A stretch of 64,000 nt of DNA from assembly GCA_002937655.1 (NCBI GenBank), contig PTKH01000004.1, forward strand, positions 25,093 to 89,092, given 5' to 3'. Shown here piece after piece: positions 27,772-37,210 of the stretch; position 1 is the stretch's first letter, and each line of letters starts with the position of its first letter. Under the pieces are notes generated by a model that ran no database searches, had not been told where the DNA came from, and worked only from the letters and a program-made list of their open reading frames with translations. The DNA is from Alphaproteobacteria bacterium MarineAlpha9_Bin3 (GTDB lineage: Bacteria > Pseudomonadota > Alphaproteobacteria > TMED109). A program made the translations under genes and the position numbers.

Positions 27772-30045
27772 TTAAAATTTTGTTCCAATACCAAAAGATA
27801 TAGCTTCCGTCCTATCATAATCTTCTTTGATTAATGCTTGAGAAAAGATAATACTAATAGGACCAAAAGGAGAATTCCAAGAAATACCGACTCCTGAAGA
27901 CATTCGTATAGATGAGTCATCATGAAAAGTTACAGTGCTTTTATCTACTCCAGTCAAACTTCCAACAGTTGTAAACCAATTTGCTCTAATACCTAACTCA
28001 GGTGGTAATCCAACACCAAAGCTAGTTTTTATAGAGCTAGTATAAAAAAGATTACCTCCTAAAGAGTCTGAATTATTTTTATCTCTTGGGCCTACTCCAG
28101 ACTGATCGAATCCCCTAAAACTATTTCCACCTAGAAAATACCTATCCGAGATTAATATATCTTGTCCTAAACCCATTATTAAGCCTGCATTATACTCTAC
28201 ATTCACAATTATAGCCTCTTCATTAAAAGACTTATAATAGTTTCCATTATTATTAATTCTTAAAAATTCTTTATCTCCTCCTAAACCTGCAAAGGCAGAA
28301 GCAATAGAAAAAGTATATCCCTCTGTAGGAAGCCTTTGATTGTCTGTTGTATCAATATTAAGAGATGAACTAATTTCTGATAATACTGTTTCACCTTTTT
28401 CAGAAACTATTGATGCCGAGGCACCTGTCCTTGGTGTTAATTTTCTACTTTCTAAGCTATATCTTATACTCTGTCTAATATACTCACTTAAAGAGAAATT
28501 ACCGGATACATTAAAACCTTGCCTTTCTAGTTCATAACTACTTTCTTTATAATCAATTCGATTATTATATAAATTTGTTGATGAATATAAATCTCTATTT
28601 AAAAAATATGGCTCGGAAAAACTAGCAGTATAGTCTGCTTCTCTTTCAGAGAATTTGGCTTGTAAAGAAACTCTCTGTCCTTTACCTAGAAAATTTTTCT
28701 CTGAAATACCTAAATTTAATAAACCTCCAACTTGACTAGAAAAACCACCTCCAAAACTAAGTTCACCAGTTGATGTTTCTTGAACATCTACTAAAATATC
28801 AGTATTACCTTCTTTATTAGTAGATGATTCAGTTAAATCTACTCTAGAAAAGAAACCTAAATTTGAAATTAAAGTCTTAGAACGAGCCAGTAAACTAGGA
28901 ACATAAGCATCTCCTTCGGCTAGTCTTATATTCCTTCTAATTACTTTATCTAACGTTCTTTCATTTCCTCTAATTATTATTCTATTAACATATTTTTTTT
29001 CAGCATCATTAATCCTAAAAATTACAGATAATTCATTTTTATTTTCTATTCTATCTACTTCTGGAATGATTTCAGTAAAAGGAAAACCTTGCTCATTAAC
29101 AAATTTTGTAATTACATTTACAGATTTTTCTATTTTGCCTGCACTATAAATATCACCTACTTCCATATTTAATTGGGTGATTATAGATTTTGTATCAATT
29201 TCTACTATATTACTAATAATTTTAATTTCACCATATTTATATTCATTTCCTTCATCAATGGTAAATATAATATTGAAACCATCTTTTTCTCGATCCAATT
29301 GTGCTACTGCTGATTTAATATCAACATCAGCAAAACCATTATCTTTATAGAATTTTCTCAATAAATTTTCATCTACTTGAAGCTGTTGAGGATCATATTT
29401 ATCACTAGCACTAAGTATTGAATACCACCTAGTTTGTCTAGTGATAATAACATCTCTTAACCTTCTATCTGAAAACTCTTTATTACCATTGAAAGTAATA
29501 GAATTAATTATGGTATTTTCACCCTCATTAATCTCAAATACTACATCTACTCTATTTTGATCTAAACTAATAATATTTGGCTTCACAGTAGAAGATAAAC
29601 TTCCTTCATTTCTATATAAAGTTAAAATTCTCTGAACGTCTTCTTGTATTTTAGACCTTGTAAATAGATTTCTCGATTTAACCGATACTTCAGCTTCTAA
29701 GATTTCATCTTCTATTTCCTTATTACCCTCAAATACAACTCTATTAATTATTGGGTTTTCTATTACTTGCACTAATATTACAGAGCCATTTCTTACAATA
29801 TTTACATCAGAAAAAAAGCCTGTTGAATACAAATTCTTTAGAGAATTATTTAATTTATCGATATCAAAAACATCTCCACTAGATATATTTAAATATGAAG
29901 AAATAGTATCCAATTCCACTCTTTGGTTGCCTTCAATTTTTATATTTGAAATTATATCATCGGATGTTTGCGCATGAGTGTAATAGATAGGACAAATATA
30001 AATAATCGTAAATAGAATAATTTTTAATCTTAAAGATAAATACAT
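27772..30045 (-). CDS. bamA: Outer membrane protein assembly factor BamA
   Basis: Omp85 protein that inserts beta-barrels into the outer membrane. The 757 residues start with a signal peptide (LKIILFTIIYICPIYYTHAQ), followed by five POTRA domains (for example IIINSITFNGNKEFSDRRLRDVI and YVNRIIIRGNERTLDKVIRRNI) and a C-terminal 16-strand barrel. The conserved lid/loop motif appears as GGNSFRGFD and the chain ends in an aromatic residue (GIGTKF), the usual beta-signal. Neighbours rseP and skp are part of the same envelope block. Confidence 0.97.
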   Translation of the reverse strand: MYLSLRLKIILFTIIYICPIYYTHAQTSDDIISNIKIEGNQRVELDTISSYLNISSGDVFDIDKLNNSLKNLYSTGFFSDVNIVRNGSVILVQVIENPIINRVVFEGNKEIEDEILEAEVSVKSRNLFTRSKIQEDVQRILTLYRNEGSLSSTVKPNIISLDQNRVDVVFEINEGENTIINSITFNGNKEFSDRRLRDVIITRQTRWYSILSASDKYDPQQLQVDENLLRKFYKDNGFADVDIKSAVAQLDREKDGFNIIFTIDEGNEYKYGEIKIISNIVEIDTKSIITQLNMEVGDIYSAGKIEKSVNVITKFVNEQGFPFTEIIPEVDRIENKNELSVIFRINDAEKKYVNRIIIRGNERTLDKVIRRNIRLAEGDAYVPSLLARSKTLISNLGFFSRVDLTESSTNKEGNTDILVDVQETSTGELSFGGGFSSQVGGLLNLGISEKNFLGKGQRVSLQAKFSEREADYTASFSEPYFLNRDLYSSTNLYNNRIDYKESSYELERQGFNVSGNFSLSEYIRQSIRYSLESRKLTPRTGASASIVSEKGETVLSEISSSLNIDTTDNQRLPTEGYTFSIASAFAGLGGDKEFLRINNNGNYYKSFNEEAIIVNVEYNAGLIMGLGQDILISDRYFLGGNSFRGFDQSGVGPRDKNNSDSLGGNLFYTSSIKTSFGVGLPPELGIRANWFTTVGSLTGVDKSTVTFHDDSSIRMSSGVGISWNSPFGPISIIFSQALIKEDYDRTEAISFGIGTKF

Positions 30046-30082
30046 AAAACTGCTTTCAAGTAATATTAATTTTTATTATACA

Positions 30083-31180
30083 CTAATTTATTTGTTTTAT
30101 TAAATCATTATAATTAACTAAAATCATTAGTGCAAAAATTATAAACATGCCAATTCCATAATAATATTTTAAAAATACTTCATTTATTATTTTTTTAGAA
30201 ATACTTTGTATTCCGTAGAGTAATAGATGACCACCATCTAACAAAGGAATAGGAAAAAGATTTATCAAACCTAAATTAATTGAAATTATTGCCATTATAA
30301 ATAAATAAGAATCTAATCCACTAGTTGCTGCCTTTGAAGCAACAGAAGCTATCATTATAGGGCCTCCTAATTCAGATGCACTTCTTTTTCCTATAATAAT
30401 ATCTGTTATACCCTCAAAAGTTTTTACAGTATATGTATATGTATCAATTGTTGCCTTTAAAAAGGCATCTTTAAAATCAATTTTATCATATATTGTTTCG
30501 TATTTAGCAGAAAATCCCATTCTACCATTGATAGATTTAGCTCCATTTTTATCTACTACTTCTATTGCATCTGGCTTAGCGACAATATTTAAAATGTTTC
30601 CATTTCTATTTATTTTAAAATAAATATCTTTGGATGGATTAGATACAATAAAATCTCTAACCTCCAGAAAGCTTTCTATTTTATAATCATTCACTGAAAT
30701 TATTTCATCATTATCCATAAAACCAGCATTATAGGCTGCAGAATCATCCAAAATATTATTTATTATTGGATAATATTTAATATCTGATGGAGTACCCTTA
30801 ATTATTAAAACTAAAAATAAAATAATAAAAGCAAAAATAAAATTTGCCAAAGGACCAGCAAATACTATAGCTGACTTTTGTCTTAATGATTTTATGTGAA
30901 AAGTTTGATTTAATTCTGTATCTGATAAATTTTTAATTTGCTCTTCTGGAAGATTACTAGTTAGATTTGCATCACCAAAGAATTTTACATAGCCTCCAAG
31001 AGGAATTACAGAAAATTTCCACCTAGTGCCCTTACTATCATTAAAACCAATTAATTCTCTTCCAAATCCTACAGAAAAAACTTCCACTCTAACCCCATTT
31101 AGCCTTGCAATAAAATAATGTCCTAATTCATGTACAAAAACTATTACTGTAAGAAGTATTAAAAACCAAATTATTATCAT
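30083..31180 (-). CDS. rseP: Site-2 intramembrane metalloprotease RseP
   Basis: Inner-membrane zinc protease that cleaves membrane-bound regulators or signal peptides. The zinc motif is VHELGHYFIAR in the first membrane helix and the second metal-ligand motif is NLFPIPLLDGGH. A single periplasmic PDZ domain is seen around 115-195 (NILDDSAAYNAGFMDNDEII), whereas E. coli RseP has two. The 365 residues are typical for alphaproteobacteria. The start overlaps the dxr stop (ATGA). Confidence 0.96.
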   Translation of the reverse strand: MIIIWFLILLTVIVFVHELGHYFIARLNGVRVEVFSVGFGRELIGFNDSKGTRWKFSVIPLGGYVKFFGDANLTSNLPEEQIKNLSDTELNQTFHIKSLRQKSAIVFAGPLANFIFAFIILFLVLIIKGTPSDIKYYPIINNILDDSAAYNAGFMDNDEIISVNDYKIESFLEVRDFIVSNPSKDIYFKINRNGNILNIVAKPDAIEVVDKNGAKSINGRMGFSAKYETIYDKIDFKDAFLKATIDTYTYTVKTFEGITDIIIGKRSASELGGPIMIASVASKAATSGLDSYLFIMAIISINLGLINLFPIPLLDGGHLLLYGIQSISKKIINEVFLKYYYGIGMFIIFALMILVNYNDLIKQIN

Positions 31181-32355
31181 TTATAATTGCCACTGTTAAT
31201 TATATGTTTACTAATATTTCTCGCCTCTTTATCAACCAATATTATATCCTCTAAACAATTTACCTTTTTATTATAATTTTTATTTAATGCTTCTTTCAAT
31301 ATATCCATTATTGAATTAAAATTTATTTTTTTTTTAATAAAAGAGTTAACGGCTACTTCATTTATAGCATTTAAACTTATTACTGAGGCATGACCTTCAT
31401 TAAGAGCTGATCTGCAAATCTCTATTGATTTAAAAACAGATGTATCTACTTCTTCAAAATTAAGGCTTTTAATTAAAGTTAAATCTAACTTTTTTATATC
31501 TGCATAAATTTTGTTAGGATAATTTAGAGCAAATGAAATCGGGCTTTTCATATCTGGCATACTTAAACCAGCATTCATTGACCCATCCTTATATTCTACA
31601 ATACCATGTATTATTGATTCAGGATGAATTATAATATCTATATTTTTTTGATTAATATTAAATAAATATGCAGCTTCGATTAATTCTAAACCTTTATTCA
31701 TTAAAGTAGCGGAATCAATACTTATTTTTTTTCCCATTTTCCAAATGGGATGATTGATTGCCTCCTCTAAAGATACTTTGTTTAAACTATTATAAGAAAA
31801 ACCTCTAAAAGGTCCTCCAGAGCCAGTAATAATAACTCTAGAAATATTTTCAATTTTAGTATTATCTAAAATTTGATATAAAGTATTATGCTCTGAATCA
31901 ATAGGTATAATTTTAGTTTCAGTATTTTGGATCTTGTTTAATAAAATAGGTCCTGCACATACAATTGACTCTTTATTTGCTAGAGCTATATATCTAGCAT
32001 TACCAATAGCATTAAAAGTAGAATTTAGCCCCGCAAAGCCAGATATAGCAGCAACTAAAATATCAACTTTTCTTTTAGAAGCTTCAATAATTGCTTTATT
32101 TCCTGAAGCTACCTCAATATCATACTTTTTTAGTGCATCTTTTAGCCCATTATATTTTTTATTATTATTTATAATTGCTAAATTTGGCTTAAAATATTTA
32201 GCAGCATTAATTAATCCTGCTAAATCTTCATTACAAACAATAGTATCTATTTTAAATTCATTTTTATTAATCTTTATGATTTCCTGAGTAGATAAGCCTA
32301 CTGAACCTGTAGCTCCAAAAATAGATATTAATTTTTTTTTATTTTTTTTAAGCAT
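31177..32355 (-). CDS. dxr: 1-deoxy-D-xylulose 5-phosphate reductoisomerase
   Basis: Second step of the methylerythritol phosphate pathway to isoprenoids. NADPH-binding is shown by ISIFGATGSVGLST; substrate and metal sites by ALANKESIVCAG, IPIDSEHNTLYQ, ITGSGGPFRG, and HPIWKMGKKISIDSATLMNKGLE. The ORF track starts at a GTG 33 bases upstream; the ATG at 32355 (MLKKNKKK) is preferred and overlaps the cdsA stop by 8 bases. Length 392. It lies with uppS, the downstream user of isoprenoid precursors. Confidence 0.97.
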   Translation of the reverse strand: MLKKNKKKLISIFGATGSVGLSTQEIIKINKNEFKIDTIVCNEDLAGLINAAKYFKPNLAIINNNKKYNGLKDALKKYDIEVASGNKAIIEASKRKVDILVAAISGFAGLNSTFNAIGNARYIALANKESIVCAGPILLNKIQNTETKIIPIDSEHNTLYQILDNTKIENISRVIITGSGGPFRGFSYNSLNKVSLEEAINHPIWKMGKKISIDSATLMNKGLELIEAAYLFNINQKNIDIIIHPESIIHGIVEYKDGSMNAGLSMPDMKSPISFALNYPNKIYADIKKLDLTLIKSLNFEEVDTSVFKSIEICRSALNEGHASVISLNAINEVAVNSFIKKKINFNSIMDILKEALNKNYNKKVNCLEDIILVDKEARNISKHIINSGNYK

Positions 32356-33136
32356 ATATACTACAACCAATATATAAAATGATACCACTAATCATTAAAC
32401 CATCTAATCTATCTAATAAGCCTCCATGTCCAGGAATCAATGTTCCGGAATCCTTAATCTGATGTTTTCTTTTAATCCAACTTTCAAATAAATCACCTAA
32501 TTGTGTTGCTAAAGATAAAACAAGACCAAAATACAAACCTTTTAAAATAGGATATTCCTTTATATAAAAACATATTAAACTAATTAAAACCCCAAAAAAT
32601 ATTCCTAATAAAAACCCTGACCAAGTTTTATTTGGCGATAATGATGGACATAATTTTATACCACCAAAATACCTACCACAAATGTAAGAGAATGTATCAG
32701 TAGACCACACTATTAGAAGAAACCATAATATAATATCAGTTCCATCATGTAAGTGTCTAATTTCATATAAATATATAAATGGCAAACATAAATAAATAGG
32801 TCCAAAGATAATAAAAGATTTATTTATTTTTGATGTATTCTTTGAAAATAAATTTAATATAAAAATAATCATATAAAATATTATACTAAACTTAATACTT
32901 AATATGCTAAGCATAAAAATGATAACATTAAATAAGGACTTAGTGCATTTTAAAGTAATATTATTAATATCTTCCGTAATATTTACCCATTCATATGTTA
33001 GCAGAAAAATAATCGCGCATATGGTAAATAATAAAAAATTATTATTTAAGAATACTCCAGATAATACAATTATTACTAATACAAGAGATGATAAAATTCT
33101 TAAATATGAATTATTATGAATAAATTTATAATTCAT
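32348..33136 (-). CDS. cdsA: Phosphatidate cytidylyltransferase
   Basis: Integral membrane enzyme making CDP-diacylglycerol from phosphatidic acid and CTP. Several membrane helices are evident, and the CDS signature near the C-terminus reads SWIKRKHQIKDSGTLIPGHGG then LLDRLDGL. WSTDTFSYICGRYFGG and LSPNKTWSGFLLG are further family motifs. The 262 residues are normal length. It overlaps uppS by 11 bases and dxr by 8, consistent with one operon. Confidence 0.95.
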   Translation of the reverse strand: MNYKFIHNNSYLRILSSLVLVIIVLSGVFLNNNFLLFTICAIIFLLTYEWVNITEDINNITLKCTKSLFNVIIFMLSILSIKFSIIFYMIIFILNLFSKNTSKINKSFIIFGPIYLCLPFIYLYEIRHLHDGTDIILWFLLIVWSTDTFSYICGRYFGGIKLCPSLSPNKTWSGFLLGIFFGVLISLICFYIKEYPILKGLYFGLVLSLATQLGDLFESWIKRKHQIKDSGTLIPGHGGLLDRLDGLMISGIILYIGCSIYA

Positions 33137-33830
33137 TTAATTTACCAAACCTTCTATCCCTTGTTCCAAAACTTTTAAGAACTTTTAAATAAATATCATT
33201 ATCAAAATCTGGCCAATTACATTTAACAAATTCATATTCAGAATAAGCAGATTGCCATAATAAAAAGTTACTTATTCTATATTCTCCACTTGTTCTTATT
33301 ATAAGATCTGGGTTAGGAATACCACTTGTCATTAAATTTTTTTCAATATCTTTTAAAGATAACTTTTCAATTGACATATTATTTATACTAAATTCTTTAT
33401 AGATATTAATTATAGCACTTCTTATATCTTCTCTACCTCCATAATCTAAAGCAATTATTAAATTCAATCCATCATTAGTGGATGAATTAATTTCTAATTC
33501 TTCAATTTTTTTTATAATACTTTTTTTTAACCTATCTCTTCTTCCTATAACTCTTAGCCTTATATTTTCCTTTAAAAAATTTTTTGCTTCATTGGTTAAA
33601 AACAAACTTAAGAGATTCATTAAATCATTAATTTCTTTTTTTGGTCTATTCCAATTTTCTGAGGAAAAAGCATATAAAGTTAAATAACTTATACCGCAAT
33701 TAGTTGTGAATTCTACTATACTTTTTAAACGCTCAACACCCGCTTTATGACCAGAAATTCTTGGTAAACCTTTATTTTTTGCCCATCTGCCATTTCCGTC
33801 CATAATTATAGCAACATGATCTGGATACAA
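33126..33830 (-). CDS. uppS: Undecaprenyl diphosphate synthase, TTG start
   Basis: Cis-prenyltransferase making the C55 carrier lipid for peptidoglycan and LPS. The catalytic aspartate is in AIIMDGNGRWAK, with SGHKAGVERLK, YAFSSENWNRP, and the C-terminal RTSGEYRISNFLLWQSAYSE. The 234 residues begin with TTG at 33830: an AGGAG lies 8 bases upstream and the next ATG is the catalytic-loop methionine, so it cannot be the start. Lies between frr and cdsA in the conserved order. Confidence 0.97.
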   Translation of the reverse strand: MYPDHVAIIMDGNGRWAKNKGLPRISGHKAGVERLKSIVEFTTNCGISYLTLYAFSSENWNRPKKEINDLMNLLSLFLTNEAKNFLKENIRLRVIGRRDRLKKSIIKKIEELEINSSTNDGLNLIIALDYGGREDIRSAIINIYKEFSINNMSIEKLSLKDIEKNLMTSGIPNPDLIIRTSGEYRISNFLLWQSAYSEYEFVKCNWPDFDNDIYLKVLKSFGTRDRRFGKLNEL

Positions 33831-33854
33831 TTAATAAACTCCTAATATAAAGAT

Positions 33855-34412
33855 TTATACTTTCTTAATTTCTTCTTCTTTACTAAGAGATAATGTCTCA
33901 ATTGATTTAATTGATTCATTTGTTAAATTTTGAATTTTATCTGCCATTTCTCTTTGTTCATCATCAGTATAAGTATTAGATTGATGAAGCCTTTTAAGAA
34001 GATTCATAGAATCTTGTCTTACATTTCTAACCGCAATTTTTGAGTTTTCGGCATACTTTGAGGCTGTTTTTGCCAGTTCAATTCTTCTTTCCTCATTAAG
34101 TTCAGGCATTATGATTCTAATAATAGATCCTTCTGTTTGGGGATTTAAATTTAAGCCAGACTCATGTATACCTTTTTCAATTAAAGCGATATTATTTACA
34201 TCCCATACTTGAATAGAAACCAATTTTGCTTCTGGTATTGAAACTGTAGCCAAGTCTCTAAGTTTCATGACTTGTCCGTATGCATTTACATTAATTGTTT
34301 CAAACATATTTGCACTAGCTCTACCAGTACGCAAACCAGAAAACTCGGTTTTAAGTACCTCTAAAGAATTATTCATTCTTCTCTTAATATCATTTAAATC
34401 TATCTCTTCCAT
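33855..34412 (-). CDS. frr: Ribosome recycling factor
   Basis: Works with EF-G to split post-termination ribosomes. The 185-residue two-domain protein shows GLRTGRASANMFETINVNAYG, IPEAKLVSIQVWD, and IRIIMPELNEERRIELAK. It belongs to the conserved rpsB-tsf-pyrH-frr string, following pyrH by 16 bases on the same strand. Confidence 0.97.
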   Translation of the reverse strand: MEEIDLNDIKRRMNNSLEVLKTEFSGLRTGRASANMFETINVNAYGQVMKLRDLATVSIPEAKLVSIQVWDVNNIALIEKGIHESGLNLNPQTEGSIIRIIMPELNEERRIELAKTASKYAENSKIAVRNVRQDSMNLLKRLHQSNTYTDDEQREMADKIQNLTNESIKSIETLSLSKEEEIKKV

Positions 34413-34428
34413 CCATTTTCCTTTTGTA

Positions 34429-35172
34429 TTAATTAGAAATTATAGTTTTTACTCCCTCTCCATTAATAATAGAAGATAAAGCATTTTTTTCATTAATAGA
34501 AAATACTACTACTGGAATATTGTTATCTCTTGCTAGTGAGATAGCTGATGCGTCCATAATTCCTAAATTATCAGATAACACTTTTGAATAGGTTATATTA
34601 TCGTACCTTTTTGCATCATTATTTTTATTAGGGTCACTAGTATAAACTCCATCAACTTGAGTACCTTTCATTAGAACAGTACAGTTCATTTCAGCGGCTC
34701 TTAGAGCAGCAGCAGTATCAGTTGTAAAATAAGGGTTTCCAGTACCTCCTGCAAATATAACTATTCTTTTTTTTTCTAAATGTCTAACAGCTCTTCTTCT
34801 AATAAAAGGTTCACAAACAGTTTGCATAGGAACTGCAGATAAAACTCTTGAAGCAACCCCTAATCTTTCTATAGAATTTTGAATAGCCATAGCGTTTATA
34901 ACTGTTGCTAGCATTCCCATACTATCAGCTGTTCCTCTTTCTATTCCTTGAGAAACTCCTGCTACTCCTCTAAATATATTACCACCACCTACAACTATGC
35001 AAATTTCTGTTTTTGTTTTAGATAAAGAAACAATATCATACGTGATTTTATCAACTATTTCAGAATCTATCCCAAATTCTTTTTTCCCAAGTAATGCTTC
35101 ACCAGACAACTTAATCATAATACGAGAAAAAATATTTTTCTCATCATGTATACTTTTATCTTTTGTTTCCAT
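34429..35172 (-). CDS. pyrH: Uridylate kinase
   Basis: Phosphorylates UMP to UDP; amino-acid-kinase fold, normally hexameric and allosterically controlled by GTP and UTP. Motifs are IKLSGEALLGKKEFGID, VVGGGNIFRGV, DSMGMLATVINA, FAGGTGNPYFTTDTAAALRA, and KGTQVDGVYTSDP. The ORF track begins at a GTG at 35181; an ATG three codons later (METKDKS) is preferred, though no Shine-Dalgarno site separates them. Length 247. Lies between tsf and frr. Confidence 0.96.
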   Translation of the reverse strand: METKDKSIHDEKNIFSRIMIKLSGEALLGKKEFGIDSEIVDKITYDIVSLSKTKTEICIVVGGGNIFRGVAGVSQGIERGTADSMGMLATVINAMAIQNSIERLGVASRVLSAVPMQTVCEPFIRRRAVRHLEKKRIVIFAGGTGNPYFTTDTAAALRAAEMNCTVLMKGTQVDGVYTSDPNKNNDAKRYDNITYSKVLSDNLGIMDASAISLARDNNIPVVVFSINEKNALSSIINGEGVKTIISN

Positions 35173-35189
35173 TAAAATCACATATTGTA

Positions 35190-36119
35190 CTAATTATTTA
35201 TTTGTTCAGCCACCTCTGTTGCAAAGTCTTTTTTCTCTACTTCAATACCCTCACCTAATATAAAATATTTAAAATCTTTTATTGATATATTACAAGAAAA
35301 ATCTTTTTCTGCTTCTTTTATAATTTTTGCTACCTTAGACTCTCCGTCTATAACCCATATTTGATCCATAAGAGTTATTTCAGAATAAAATTTTGAAATT
35401 CTACCTTCCACCATTTTTTCAATAATATTATCAGGCTTACCAGAATCTTTAGCTTGTTCAATTAAAATACTTCTTTCTCTTTCAATAACCTCTGGATCAA
35501 CATCATCTACACTTATAGCAATCGGTTTTGAGGCCGCAATATGCATAGCTAATTGTTTACCAAGCTCATTAATTTTATCAGCTGCACCATTACTCTCTAT
35601 TGATAATATTACACCAATTTTTCCTAAGCCTTCATTAATTTGGCCATGTATATAAGATGAAAAAATATTATTATTAGTATTTTTTAATCTATGAGTTCTT
35701 CTTAGAACTATATTTTCACCAATAAGACCAATTAGGTCAGTTAGAGTTTCTTCTACACTTTTTTTACTGTCTAAATACTTAGCTTTTTTTAAATCTTCAA
35801 TATTATTTCCATTAGCCAGGGCTATTTGTGATACATTTTTTGCAAAATTTTGAAAATCTGGATTTCTTGAAACAAAATCCGTCTCAGAATTTATCTCTAC
35901 TAAAGCAGCTGCATCAGAATTAACAGAAACTGTAACTACACCATCAGCAGCAACTCTAGCAGATTTTTTTTCTGCACCAGAAATACCTTTTTTTCTTAAC
36001 CAGTCAATTGATTCTTCTATATTACCATTCGTTTCAACTAGCGCGTTTTTACAATCCATCATACCTGCGCCAGTTTTGTCTCTTAATTCTTTAACTAATG
36101 TTGCTGTTACTCCAGACAT
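35190..36119 (-). CDS. tsf: Translation elongation factor Ts
   Basis: Nucleotide exchange factor that regenerates EF-Tu-GTP. The N-terminal UBA-like domain reads LVKELRDKTGAGMMDCKNAL and the core contains the TDFV motif (INSETDFVSRN) that contacts EF-Tu, plus MHIAASKPIAI. The 309 residues are full length. A strong AAGGAG precedes the start. Gap to rpsB is 21 bases, so both depend on the rpsB promoter and leader. Confidence 0.98.
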   Translation of the reverse strand: MSGVTATLVKELRDKTGAGMMDCKNALVETNGNIEESIDWLRKKGISGAEKKSARVAADGVVTVSVNSDAAALVEINSETDFVSRNPDFQNFAKNVSQIALANGNNIEDLKKAKYLDSKKSVEETLTDLIGLIGENIVLRRTHRLKNTNNNIFSSYIHGQINEGLGKIGVILSIESNGAADKINELGKQLAMHIAASKPIAISVDDVDPEVIERERSILIEQAKDSGKPDNIIEKMVEGRISKFYSEITLMDQIWVIDGESKVAKIIKEAEKDFSCNISIKDFKYFILGEGIEVEKKDFATEVAEQINN

Positions 36120-36140
36120 AATTGTCTCCTTACTTAATTG

Positions 36141-37061
36141 CTATTTATCTGCTTCTTTATTATCAGAAACTGAAACATCTTCACTTTCATTAATACTTTC
36201 TTTAGCTATATCAATGTCTTTATTTTCTTTTTCCAGACTTACTTCTTTATTACTGTCATCTTTTGATTCAATATTTTTATCATCAGATTCAACAGACTCA
36301 TCTGATTTATCTGTTATATTTAATTCTTCCTTAATTTGATCTGACGCCCCTATATCTTTACCAGACTCACTAAAAGATACTTGCAAACCATCTAAAATAG
36401 ATTCAGACATTAGCCTACAATATAAAGAAATCGCTCTGGTAGCATCATCATTACCAGGTATTGGAAAATCTACGCCATCTGGATTACTATTAGAATCTAT
36501 AACGGCAATTACTGGTATCTTAAGCACATTGGCTTCTTTAATAGCAATATGCTCTTTATTAGTATCTATAACAAATAAAGCATCAGGTAACCCGCCCATA
36601 TCTTTAATACCTCCAAGAGAAGCCTCTAATTTATCTCTTTGTCTTTGGATTCCAACTAGTTCTTTTTTAGTCAATCCAGAGTCTTCCTTATTTAGTATTT
36701 CATCGTAATTTTTAAGCCTTACTATTGATTTTGAAATAGTTTTCCAATTAGTAAGTGTTCCTCCTAACCATCTATGATTCATGAAGTATTGGCCAGAATT
36801 AATTGCACTTTCAGCAATAATCTTTTGCGCTTGTCTTTTTGTACCAACAAACAAGACTCTACCTCCCCCCGCTGCTATATCTCTTATAACTTTGAGAGCG
36901 TTTTGTATTAATGGGTAAGTTTGTTGTAAATCAATAATATGAATACCATTTCGTTCACCAAATAAATAAGATTCCATTTTAGGATTCCATCTATTTAATT
37001 GGTGTCCAAAGTGTATTCCAGCTTCTAGTAATTCTTTCATAGTATAGTTTGGCAAAGCCAT
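36141..37061 (-). CDS. rpsB: 30S ribosomal protein S2 with acidic C-terminal tail
   Basis: Small-subunit protein S2. The conserved body runs from [14 protein letters not shown] to about residue 240 and includes [43 protein letters not shown], and [23 protein letters not shown]. Beyond it there are about 60 residues of low-complexity Asp/Glu/Ser/Lys sequence, making 306 residues against the usual 240-260. Extended S2 tails occur in other alphaproteobacteria, but this one is nearly all acidic and polar. AAGGAG lies 8 bases before the ATG. A structured leader precedes the gene. Confidence 0.98.
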   Translation of the reverse strand: MALPNYTMKELLEAGIHFGHQLNRWNPKMESYLFGERNGIHIIDLQQTYPLIQNALKVIRDIAAGGGRVLFVGTKRQAQKIIAESAINSGQYFMNHRWLGGTLTNWKTISKSIVRLKNYDEILNKEDSGLTKKELVGIQRQRDKLEASLGGIKDMGGLPDALFVIDTNKEHIAIKEANVLKIPVIAVIDSNSNPDGVDFPIPGNDDATRAISLYCRLMSESILDGLQVSFSESGKDIGASDQIKEELNITDKSDESVESDDKNIESKDDSNKEVSLEKENKDIDIAKESINESEDVSVSDNKEADK

Positions 37062-37160
37062 TGCTTATCTCCTTATCCGGTTAAACCGCCATGAAAATTG
37101 AGCTGTAAACAGCACCGGAAGGCTTGAATAAATTTAAGCCACTTTCATGTGCGAAATTTT
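37062..37160 (-). promoter_or_regulatory. Structured rpsB leader RNA, candidate autoregulatory pseudoknot
   Basis: The leader is more G+C-rich than any other gap here. Reading the minus strand: arm CGC-A-CATGAAAG (37153-37142) pairs with TTTTCATGGCG (37097-37087), 11 pairs with one bulged A and one G-U. Inside it are hairpins GGCTT/AAGCC and GCTG-TTTA-CAGC, and the segment TCCGGT (37119-37114), which can pair with ACCGGA (37081-37076) just before the AAGGAG. The order a-b-a'-b' is a pseudoknot. By analogy with known rpsB leaders, S2 binding would control translation of rpsB-tsf; the protein ligand is inferred. Confidence 0.6.
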
Positions 37161-37165
37161 GTTTG

Positions 37166-37194
37166 TTTTTACATCTCAAAAATGAATATCGCAA
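37166..37194 (-). promoter_or_regulatory. Candidate rpsB promoter
   Basis: On the minus strand TTGCGA (37194-37189), a 17-base spacer and TAAAAA (37171-37166) give a 4/6 plus 4/6 match. The predicted transcript would start about 37159, just before the first arm of the leader stem, which supports the placement. Confidence 0.4.
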
Positions 37195-37210
37195 GTAATA
37201 ATTAACTTTT

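Noticed and set aside
37062-37160. SAM-II or SAM-V riboswitch, suggested by a pseudoknot in an alphaproteobacterial leader
   Set aside because: The downstream gene is rpsB, not a methionine or SAM gene, and I could not match the conserved core sequence; a ribosomal-protein leader is the simpler reading.
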